From Phascolarctobacterium_A sp034086985 (lineage in GTDB: Bacteria; Bacillota; Negativicutes; Acidaminococcales; Acidaminococcaceae), in the NCBI GenBank assembly GCA_034086985.1, contig JAXDZG010000012.1, positions 248,001 through 312,000 of the forward strand: a DNA stretch of 64,000 bases. The letters run 5' to 3'. The position numbers were made by a program, and so were the translations under genes. Below are positions 57,488-64,000 of the stretch, piece by piece. Position 1 is the stretch's first letter; every line of letters begins with the position of its first letter. The notes beneath the pieces were generated by a model. It searched no databases and had not been told where the DNA came from. It saw nothing but the letters and a program-made list of their open reading frames with translations.

Positions 57488-58932
57488 GCTCGCTCCAGTA
57501 TGCAAATATAAAAGCCGTCTATTTTGTCAACTTGTGGCAGGAGCTGTAGCTCCTCCACCATCTCTCCTGTAAGAGGATGGGTGAAGGGCACCCGCTGCCA
57601 CGCGGGATTTTTCGCTAAAAATTCTTCAATTAAGTAGTGATTTTCCGACTGCTCAATGGTGCAGGTGCTATAGACTAGGCGTCCGCCCTCCTTCACATAT
57701 TGAGCAGCGTTATTTAAGATTGCTAGCTGCAGGAGCGGAAAGAGCTTCAGGTCCTTGCGCTCCTTACGCCAGCGGGCCTCCGCCCGCCGTCTCAGGACGC
57801 CCAGCCCTGAACAGGGCGCGTCTACCAGCACTCTGTCGAATTTTGCGAGCCAGTCGGCTCGCAAAACACTGCCATCGTTCAGCGTAGGCTGAATGATGCT
57901 GATGCCGAGGCGGGCTGCATTCTCCCCAATCAGGCCTAGCTTGTGCTCGTGAACGTCGCAGGCAGTGATACTGCCTGCGTTGTGCATTAGCTGCGCCAAA
58001 TGGGTGGTTTTACCACCTGGGGCGCTGCACAGGTCCAGGACGTCCATGCCGGGGGTCGGGGCTAGCAGCCCCGCCACCAGCATGGAGCTTTCGTCCTGGA
58101 CGTAGAAGGCACTGGGCATTTGCGCGAACAGTTCGCTTAAGCTGGTATTGTTCAGCTTAGTGACTACGATGCCGTCCTCGCACCAGGTGGAGGGAATAAC
58201 CTCCGCTCCAAGTGTAGTGAGATCTTCTATTAAACGCTCCCGCGTCGTTACTAAGGTATTGGTGCGTAAGCAGGTGGGTGCCGAGGTATTGTTGAAGGCT
58301 AAAAGTGCCTCCGTGCCTTCCTTACCCCAGGGCCCAAGCCAACGCTTGACGAGCCAGCGCGGATGGTAATATTTCAAGGCTAAATAACCTGCATCATCTG
58401 CTGCTGGGTCCGGCCAAGCCAGCTCCCCCGCCTGCTGCTTGCGCAGCAGGCCGCGTAAGACGCCGTTCACTAGCTTGGCGCTACCCTCATTGCTGACGCA
58501 ACGGGTCAGCTTTACGGCCTCGTTCACTGCTGCCGAAGCGGGAATGCGCTCCATATACAGCAATTGGTACGCGCTCAGTCTGAGCACCGCAAGGACGGAT
58601 TGCTCTAGCTTGTCCAGCGGCCGCGTTACGCATTGGGCCAAGTACCAATCTAGCGTCCCAAGAGCCTTTACTGTGCCATAGACCAGCTCCGTAAAGAGGC
58701 GGCGTTCCACCGCCTCCAGCTGGTGTGCGCGCAGGTATTTATTAATGGCCAAATTGGTATAAGCGCCCTCGTCCAGCACCTGAACAAGCACGGCTAACGC
58801 CGCGCCTCTTGCGTTCAGGGGCAGCTTGGGCATTTGCTTACCAGCGCTTGGGGCAGGCTTGCTTATTTGTTTGCCCTTTTGTTTACTTTTTCTATATGCA
58901 ATTGTAGCTTCAGCTTGCTTGCTAGTTTGCAT
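57484..58932 (-). CDS. rsmB: 16S rRNA m5C967 methyltransferase RsmB
   Basis: A 482-residue protein with an N-terminal NusB-like RNA-binding domain (ARGAALAVLVQVLDEGAYTN, about 45-180) and a C-terminal Rossmann methyltransferase domain. The SAM-binding motif is DLCSAPGGKTTHLAQLM. The catalytic cysteines are in VDAPCSGLGVLRR and VYSTCTIEQSEN. Start is chosen at the ATG 58932, ten codons inside the longest frame, because AAGGA lies upstream and it overlaps the DUF116 gene less. Confidence 0.96.
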   Translation of the reverse strand: MQTSKQAEATIAYRKSKQKGKQISKPAPSAGKQMPKLPLNARGAALAVLVQVLDEGAYTNLAINKYLRAHQLEAVERRLFTELVYGTVKALGTLDWYLAQCVTRPLDKLEQSVLAVLRLSAYQLLYMERIPASAAVNEAVKLTRCVSNEGSAKLVNGVLRGLLRKQQAGELAWPDPAADDAGYLALKYYHPRWLVKRWLGPWGKEGTEALLAFNNTSAPTCLRTNTLVTTRERLIEDLTTLGAEVIPSTWCEDGIVVTKLNNTSLSELFAQMPSAFYVQDESSMLVAGLLAPTPGMDVLDLCSAPGGKTTHLAQLMHNAGSITACDVHEHKLGLIGENAARLGISIIQPTLNDGSVLRADWLAKFDRVLVDAPCSGLGVLRRRAEARWRKERKDLKLFPLLQLAILNNAAQYVKEGGRLVYSTCTIEQSENHYLIEEFLAKNPAWQRVPFTHPLTGEMVEELQLLPQVDKIDGFYICILERA

Positions 58933-59719
58933 CTCGATTCTTTTCCTTAGCTTCCTCGTCATCCATAAAGGTTAAAACTGCGGCCTCCAGCTTTTTCATA
59001 TCCACTCTTGTGTTAAAGCAGGGACCAAAGGGGCGCTCGTTAAGCACGCCCAGCACCGGCAGCGGGAATACATCCTGGATGCCGCTGGTTAAATCCCGCT
59101 CGCAGGCCACGGCCACAATGGCTTTTGGCCTTGCCTGCTTCACCATTTGCCGCGCCAGGGTACCACCGGTGGCCACAGCCAAATGGCAGCCGTATTTATG
59201 GGCCAAGCCCAGCATGGAGCCCACGCTGCAGCCACCGCACTGACGGCAGTTTTCCACGTTACGAGTGATCTTGTGCACGCAGGTATCCTTTTGGATGCAA
59301 TGAGGTGTTAAAATTAAAATTCTGTTGGCAGGAACCTTTACCCGATGCTGTAGCACCAGATTATTGCTGACCTCGATAAAGGACTGCTCGATTTTTTCTC
59401 TGGGAATGTTAAAAATTCTGCCCAAAACCACGGCAAAGGGAAAGAGGATATTGATGGCCTTCCAAGCCCAGATGAAGAGCAGCTTCATCACGGGAATACC
59501 CAAAAGGGCCATGACAATGCCCACTACGCCGCTTAAAAGGGCAATGACGATAACAATCGAAAGAACGCCAAAGGCAATGGGCAGTGTCCAGTTGATTTGG
59601 GCTAGTCCTGGCACAGTCACCTTCCAGACCATGTAGACCATGATGGCACCGATGAGGGCGCTTACGGAGGTCAGAGCCATGAATATGCGTTTTTTCGGTT
59701 TAAATGCATCTTCCATCAT
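58922..59719 (-). CDS. DUF116 membrane protein
   Basis: A 265-residue protein with two to three N-terminal membrane segments (about 15-90) and a cytoplasmic DUF116 domain. The domain has several conserved Cys (ILTPHCIQKDTC, ENCRQCGGCSVGSML, VACERDL, GPCFNTRV), which suggests metal or iron-sulfur binding. DUF116 genes are typically found between fmt and rsmB in Firmicutes, as here, but their function is unknown. It overlaps rsmB by 11 bp. Confidence 0.9.
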   Translation of the reverse strand: MMEDAFKPKKRIFMALTSVSALIGAIMVYMVWKVTVPGLAQINWTLPIAFGVLSIVIVIALLSGVVGIVMALLGIPVMKLLFIWAWKAINILFPFAVVLGRIFNIPREKIEQSFIEVSNNLVLQHRVKVPANRILILTPHCIQKDTCVHKITRNVENCRQCGGCSVGSMLGLAHKYGCHLAVATGGTLARQMVKQARPKAIVAVACERDLTSGIQDVFPLPVLGVLNERPFGPCFNTRVDMKKLEAAVLTFMDDEEAKEKNRDAN

Positions 59720-59741
59720 TTGAAAGACTCCTTACTTATTA

Positions 59742-60683
59742 CTATTGCAAGCCCAATACATCGCCCACCTGCACGCCGCGGCCGTTGATAAAGACTTGGG
59801 CGGGCATGCGTTTTTTGGATTCGGGCTGTACCTCGGTGATTTCCACCACACCGCTGCCACAGGCTACAAAAAAGCTGCGCTTGCTTACTTCAACTACGGT
59901 ACCGGGAGTAGCCTCGCTAGTCTTATCGGTGAGGCGGCTGCACCAGATTTTCAAATTCTTGCCATTAGGCAGGCTGGTGAAGGTGCTGGGAGCAGGGTTA
60001 AAGCCGCGGATTAAGTTGTGCACCTCATGGGCGGACTTAGACCAATCAATTCGCTCCATGCTGCGGTCTAAGAGGGTTGCGTAGGTAGCTTCCTCGTTAT
60101 TTTGGGGCTCGGCAACTGCGGTACCGGCCTCGATTTTATCGATAACGGTCAAGAGCAGCTCCGCGCCCTTGGTCTTGAGCTCGTCGTGGAGCTCGCCCAT
60201 GGTGGTGTTTTCGCCGATGGGCACAAACACTTTATCCAGCATGGCGCCGGTGTCCATACCGATATCCATTTGCATAATGGTGACGCCGGACTCCTTTTCG
60301 CCCTTGATAATGGCATATTGAATGGGCGCTGCGCCGCGATATTTGGGCAGCAAGGAGGCGTGCACGTTGATGCAGCCATATTTAGGCATGGATAAAATCT
60401 CTTGGCTCAAGAATTGGCCAAAGGCAGCTACGACGATCAGATCGGGCTGCATGTCCCGCAGAATTTGCACAAATTCCGGAGTCTTAACCTTTTGGGGCTG
60501 GTAGACCTCGTAGCCCTTGCTCAGTGCATATTCCTTAACGGGAGTCATGAGCATTTTATTGCCCCGTCCCTTGGGACGGTCGGGCTGGGTTACTACGCCC
60601 ACGATTTCGTGTTTACCCCACTGGCTCAGAGCCGCTAGGCTCCCTACAGCAAAGTCCGGGGTTCCCATAAATACTATACGCAT
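59742..60683 (-). CDS. fmt: Methionyl-tRNA formyltransferase
   Basis: A 313-residue enzyme that formylates initiator Met-tRNA using 10-formyl-THF. It has the N-terminal RIVFMGTPDFAV, the folate/active-site region YGCINVHASLLPKYRGAAPI with catalytic Asn and His, MQMDIGMDTGAML, and the C-terminal tRNA-binding OB domain (about 205-313). It starts 13 bp after def, its partner in the formylation-deformylation cycle. Confidence 0.98.
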   Translation of the reverse strand: MRIVFMGTPDFAVGSLAALSQWGKHEIVGVVTQPDRPKGRGNKMLMTPVKEYALSKGYEVYQPQKVKTPEFVQILRDMQPDLIVVAAFGQFLSQEILSMPKYGCINVHASLLPKYRGAAPIQYAIIKGEKESGVTIMQMDIGMDTGAMLDKVFVPIGENTTMGELHDELKTKGAELLLTVIDKIEAGTAVAEPQNNEEATYATLLDRSMERIDWSKSAHEVHNLIRGFNPAPSTFTSLPNGKNLKIWCSRLTDKTSEATPGTVVEVSKRSFFVACGSGVVEITEVQPESKKRMPAQVFINGRGVQVGDVLGLQ

Positions 60684-60696
60684 GTTGATTACCTCA

Positions 60697-61185
60697 CTAT
60701 TTCACAACATCAGTAGGCTTCTCTTTTACTTTGGGACTAAGGGTTTGTGCCTTATCGATAAAGAGCACGCCATCCAGATGGTCTAATTCGTGCTGAATGC
60801 AAATTGCGAGCAGGTCATGAGCTTGCAAAAGCATTCTTTGTCCGGTGCGGTCGGTGAATTCGCACTCTACATAGCTGGCGCGCTCCACCTCGCCCTCATA
60901 GTCGGGCACGGAAAGGCAGCCCTCGGCTCCCACAACCTTGCCCTCTTTTTTCACGATGACAGGGTTAATGAGCTCAAATAACCCCTCACCCACGTCAATG
61001 ACCACAATGCGCTTGGACACGCCGATTTGGGGAGCGGCAAGACCCACGCCGTCAGAAGCATACATGGTCTCGGCCATATCCTTCAGCAAGCGGTGAAGCT
61101 TTTTATCTATACGGGTTACGGGCTCGGCTACTTTGCGCAGCAAGGGGTCACCAGCAACCAAAATTTTCAACGTTTTCTTAGCCAT
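60697..61185 (-). CDS. def: Peptide deformylase
   Basis: A 162-residue metalloenzyme that removes the N-formyl group from nascent proteins. All three motifs are intact: GVGLAAPQIG, EGCLSVPDYEG with the Cys ligand, and QHELDHLDGVLF with the HExxH-type metal site. The ATG has AAGGAGG upstream. It is the first gene of the operon here, with its own promoter at 61226-61255. Confidence 0.98.
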   Translation of the reverse strand: MAKKTLKILVAGDPLLRKVAEPVTRIDKKLHRLLKDMAETMYASDGVGLAAPQIGVSKRIVVIDVGEGLFELINPVIVKKEGKVVGAEGCLSVPDYEGEVERASYVECEFTDRTGQRMLLQAHDLLAICIQHELDHLDGVLFIDKAQTLSPKVKEKPTDVVK

Positions 61186-61225
61186 GGAAAAAACTTCCTC
61201 CTTAAAACTTACACATTAACACTTT

Positions 61226-61255
61226 ATTATAACATAAATTACCTAGTTTAAGCAA
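61226..61255 (-). promoter_or_regulatory. Promoter of the def-fmt operon
   Basis: Minus-strand -35 TTGCTT (61255-61250), 18-bp spacer, -10 TATAAT (61231-61226), about 40 bp before the def ATG. Confidence 0.65.
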
Positions 61256-61281
61256 ATTATGAGTATGAGTACTGAATTGAG

Positions 61282-61459
61282 TAATGAGTAAGCAGCAGGC
61301 GAGCTGTGATTTTTAGCAAATGAGTGGCTTGGTACAATGGTCTCAAGGGTTCGAAACCGTATATTATTCTGCGAGACAAATAGTACCCCGCAGAGGCCAA
61401 TTGAACCCCACGAAATTTGCGTTAAGAAAATCACTTGCGAGCATGATGCTTACTTATTA
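61282..61459. repeat. Palindromic MITE-like element between priA and def
   Basis: About 178 bp that can fold almost end to end. The left outer arm (TAATGAGTAAGCAGCA, then a stretch with GTGATTTTTAGC) matches the reverse complement of the right outer arm (TAATAAGTAAGCATCA, then GTGATTTTCTTA) with several mismatches. Inside, GGTAC/GGTCTC near 61332-61345 pairs with GAGAC/GTACC near 61371-61388. There is no transposase, and the short frames within it are not genes. It looks like a degenerate miniature inverted-repeat element or structured repeat inserted in the priA-def gap. Copies elsewhere in the genome cannot be checked here. Confidence 0.5.
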
Positions 61460-61472
61460 CGAAATACATACT

Positions 61473-63842
61473 TTATATTACACTTACTGGATCAATATCA
61501 AAGTAAAGGTTCTTCTGTTCCTTAAACTCACTATTTAAAATAGCTTGTTTAACCGGTGCTAAATCCTTTGCCTTAATCACTATATTATATCTATACATAT
61601 CACGCACTTTAGACACTAACGCAGGGAAAGGCCCTGATATTTGCAAAACGTCGGATTTATCGCCTGCACTGAGCTTCCCCTCCAACTGCAGCTGCTGCAA
61701 ATAAAACACAAGCCTCTGGGCCAAGGCTAGCCCCTCCCCATCACTCCTATCCCAAATCGTCAGCTTCAACATCTGGGCAAAGGGAGGATAAAAATACTCC
61801 TTGCGCGCCTTCAGCTCCAGCTTCGCAAAGCTGTCATAATCCTGCTTCGCCGCCAGCTGAATGATGTTATTCTCCACATCATAGGTCTGAAAAATAACCT
61901 GCCCCGGTCTCGCACCACGGCCGGCGCGGCCAGCGGCCTGAGTAAGCAACGAAAAGGCGCGCTCCGACGCGCGAAAATCAGGTAAATTCAAGGCACTATC
62001 CGCCGAAAGCACCCCCACCAAGGTCACATTGGGAATATCGTGACCCTTGGCCACCATCTGGGTACCGATGAGCACATTGCTAGCGCCGCTAGCAAACTGG
62101 CGGAGGATATCCTCATGGGCGAATTTGGCCAAAGTCGAGTCCTGATCCATGCGCAGCACCCGCACATCCGGCAGCTGCGCCAGCTCCGCCTCCGCCTTCT
62201 GCGTACCCGTGCCGAAGAACTTAATACGACGGCTGTGGCAATTGGGACACTCCTCCGGCACGGGCGCCGTGTTGCCACAATAGTGGCAACGCATATCCTC
62301 GTGGGCCCTGTGGTACACCAGTGCCACTGCACAGTGAGGACAAGTTATAGTATAGCCGCAGTCGCGGCACATCACGAAGGTGGAATAGCCGCGACGATTC
62401 AAAAGCACAATGGCCTGCTCGCCCTCGGCTACTGTTGTAACCAAAGCTTGCTGCAATTGTCGCGACAAAACACTATAGTTCTTCGCTTGTAGCTCCTTGC
62501 GCATATCCACCAAGTGGACCTGAGGCAGCTGGCTGCCGTTGGGCCGCTGGGTGAGGCGCAAATGAGTGTATTCACCGCGCAAGGCTTTATAATACGTACA
62601 AATGTCGGGAGTGGCGCTGCCCAAAACCAGGGGCGCGCCCGTGTTGTGACAACGGGCAAGAGCCACTGCGCGGGCATGGTAATTGGGGCGCTCCTCCTGC
62701 TTATAGCTGGTCTCGTGCTCCTCGTCGATAATGACCAGGCCCAGGTCAGCAAAGGGCGCGAAAACCGCGCTGCGCACCCCGATGAGCACCTGTGCTTGAC
62801 GGGTGCGCATGCGGTACCACACGTCGCCCCGCTCGTTCCGGGAAAGCTTGGAGTGAGCGACAGCGATTTGGTCGCCAAACCACGCTTGAAAGCGCTTCAC
62901 CAATTGCGCTGTCAGCGCAATTTCCGGCACTAGCATCAGCACCTGCTTGCCGGCGTCCACAGCGTGGGCCGCGGCACGCAGGTACACCTCGGTCTTGCCG
63001 CTGCCGGTGATGCCCTGCAGCAGGAACGTTTCTTGAGTGTCCTGCAGCTGGCTAGACGCCGTGGCAGCGGCAGCGCTATCCTGCGCAGCAGCGGCCGCTG
63101 CTGCGTTACTTCTATCGATAGCTGCGCAGATACGCTCCACCGCCCGCTGCTGCTCTGCCGTCAGCTGAAAGCTTTCGGCGAGGCCCGCAGGGCGAGCGTA
63201 GCTGTTGCGCAGCACGCGCTTCTCGCGCTGCTCTACGAAGCCGCGCTCCAGCAAGCCCTTCATTACGGCGCGGCTGATGCCCTTAGCGGCCAGCTCAGCT
63301 ACGCTGAGCCACTCTTCCGCGTCCGCCAGCACCGCCAGGGCCCCATGCTGGGCCCTGGCTTTTTTAGCTAGCAGGCCGCCTTCCAAGGCCTCACGCCCCG
63401 CCTCGTTCAGGGCATAGGCCTGCACTGTTTTTTCCTTTAAGCGTTCTCCATAGCTGTAATACAAAAGTCTGCCGGCGGCGTCACGCACCGCCTGACGGCG
63501 GATGCTGGTCTTCCCCGGCACAAAAAGCCGCATGGCCTCCGCCAAGCTGCACATATAATAAGCCGCTAGCCACTTCGCCGTGGCTAGCATTTCTTTATCA
63601 AACCAAGGAGAGTCACCTAGGGCAGCCTCCACATATTTAATTTTGGCTAAAATCTGCGGCTCCGTGGGCATCGCGCAGCGCTCCACCACAAAGCCCTCCA
63701 CCTTTTGCCCACTAAATGGTACCACAACACGCCAGCCCACATCCAAAAAATGTAGCTTGGCGGGCACCGCATAGGTAAATTGGCGAAACAGGCTCTTCAC
63801 CGGCAAATTTATAGCAACATTCACTGCAAAAACTGCACCCAT
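61473..63842 (-). CDS. priA: Primosomal replication restart helicase PriA
   Basis: A 789-residue 3'-5' superfamily 2 helicase that reloads the replisome at stalled forks. It has the N-terminal DNA-binding domain (VAINLPVKSLFRQFTYAVP), Walker A GITGSGKTEVYLRA (about residue 280), the DEEH box IIDEEHETSYKQ, and the zinc-binding insert with CRDCGYTITCPHCAVAL and CHYCGN plus CPNCHSR. The C-terminal helicase motif QAAGRAGRGARPGQV is also present. A stretch of Ala/Ser near residue 250 is low complexity. The start ATG has AGGGGG upstream. Confidence 0.97.
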   Translation of the reverse strand: MGAVFAVNVAINLPVKSLFRQFTYAVPAKLHFLDVGWRVVVPFSGQKVEGFVVERCAMPTEPQILAKIKYVEAALGDSPWFDKEMLATAKWLAAYYMCSLAEAMRLFVPGKTSIRRQAVRDAAGRLLYYSYGERLKEKTVQAYALNEAGREALEGGLLAKKARAQHGALAVLADAEEWLSVAELAAKGISRAVMKGLLERGFVEQREKRVLRNSYARPAGLAESFQLTAEQQRAVERICAAIDRSNAAAAAAAQDSAAAATASSQLQDTQETFLLQGITGSGKTEVYLRAAAHAVDAGKQVLMLVPEIALTAQLVKRFQAWFGDQIAVAHSKLSRNERGDVWYRMRTRQAQVLIGVRSAVFAPFADLGLVIIDEEHETSYKQEERPNYHARAVALARCHNTGAPLVLGSATPDICTYYKALRGEYTHLRLTQRPNGSQLPQVHLVDMRKELQAKNYSVLSRQLQQALVTTVAEGEQAIVLLNRRGYSTFVMCRDCGYTITCPHCAVALVYHRAHEDMRCHYCGNTAPVPEECPNCHSRRIKFFGTGTQKAEAELAQLPDVRVLRMDQDSTLAKFAHEDILRQFASGASNVLIGTQMVAKGHDIPNVTLVGVLSADSALNLPDFRASERAFSLLTQAAGRAGRGARPGQVIFQTYDVENNIIQLAAKQDYDSFAKLELKARKEYFYPPFAQMLKLTIWDRSDGEGLALAQRLVFYLQQLQLEGKLSAGDKSDVLQISGPFPALVSKVRDMYRYNIVIKAKDLAPVKQAILNSEFKEQKNLYFDIDPVSVI

Positions 63843-63899
63843 ACTAACCCCCTACAACCTAGAAAAAGCTTGTCCATTCTTAAAGATAAAGCTAGTTCT

Positions 63900-63905
63900 A
63901 TTATA
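63900..63905 (-). promoter_or_regulatory. Probable -10 element of priA
   Basis: TATAAT on the minus strand, preceded by TTTGG, about 58 bp before the priA ATG. The -35 region is weak, so this is tentative. Confidence 0.4.
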
Positions 63906-63939
63906 CCAAATTTTGCGTCTAATAGCAGAAAAACTTTAA

Positions 63940-63972
63940 CAAAAAGTAAACGCCCCAGCACCAAGCTGAGGC
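63940..63972 (-). terminator. Terminator of a gene beyond the right edge
   Basis: Stem GCCTCAGC/GCTGGGGC (63952-63959 with 63965-63972, 5-nt loop, one wobble) followed on the minus strand by a T-rich tail. It ends a minus-strand transcript that enters from beyond the window. Confidence 0.75.
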
Positions 63973-64000
63973 ATTAAATACTATTTAAATTAGACTACCA

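Noticed and set aside
61340..61380. tRNA-like T-arm (GGTTCGAAACC)
   Set aside because: No acceptor stem, D-arm or anticodon arm can be built around it; it lies inside the palindromic repeat.
61320..61538. Plus-strand 72- and 62-codon frames near the end of priA
   Set aside because: They lie in the palindromic element and run antisense into priA; no RBS.
1..64000. CRISPR arrays, rRNA, tRNA genes, transposases and integrases
   Set aside because: I looked for regular direct repeats, rRNA/tRNA signatures and transposase or integrase motifs and found none.

Overview
The window looks like a chromosomal segment of a diderm Firmicute of the class Negativicutes. The evidence is Firmicute-type housekeeping operons (rpsB-tsf; def-fmt-DUF116-rsmB-rlmN-prpC-prkC-rsgA-rpe with a PASTA kinase) beside outer-membrane-type surface biology: a giant autotransporter-like repeat protein and a Wzx/Wzy-type polysaccharide locus. 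A TAXI-type TRAP transporter and a split CobT pair fit a gut or rumen anaerobe near Phascolarctobacterium/Acidaminococcus; that placement is inference. Nearly all genes are on the minus strand. The exceptions are one small gene at 16.95 kb and a toxin-antitoxin block at 29.6-31.5 kb.

Layout, left to right. 1-6.2 kb: the 5' part (at least 1821 codons, cut by the window edge) of a repeat-rich secreted surface protein. Two small genes precede it, behind a promoter whose spacer contains a G7 run. 6.3-26.9 kb: mostly core genes. These are tsf/rpsB, a cation/Ca2+ antiporter, two c-di-GMP enzymes, a TRAP operon with a terminator-like hairpin inside its second gene, an EF-hand small protein, a P-loop/Asp23 protein, a PHP phosphoesterase, leucyl aminopeptidase, an NlpC/P60 hydrolase, and a B12-riboswitch-controlled cobamide operon (cobU-cobT-cobS-short cobT paralogue-cobC). 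26.9-35.4 kb: an AT-rich accessory island. It holds a radical-SAM/TcmP pair, a candidate small RNA, an XRE regulator, MNT/HEPN and HicAB toxin-antitoxin modules, a DUF2442-HTH protein, and two unexplained operons that resemble defence loci in design. 35.4-51.1 kb: a 14-gene surface polysaccharide locus that makes GDP-fucose and a fucosylated glycan, also behind a promoter with a G7 run. 51.3-52 kb: a second HicAB module. 52-64 kb: the conserved priA-to-rpe block, interrupted by a palindromic MITE-like element between priA and def.

The strongest new signal is a set of homopolymer tracts on surface genes. G7 runs lie inside the -35/-10 spacers of both the autotransporter promoter (18-bp spacer) and the polysaccharide promoter (16-bp spacer). 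A C6 tract frameshifts an O-acyltransferase in the polysaccharide locus. An A7 run puts the best wecB start codon out of frame. Together they suggest phase-variable control of the cell surface. Other points of interest are a short CobT paralogue lacking the catalytic Glu (an ArsAB-like pair), palindromic operators in the spacers of the toxin-antitoxin promoters, and the two uncharacterised accessory operons.
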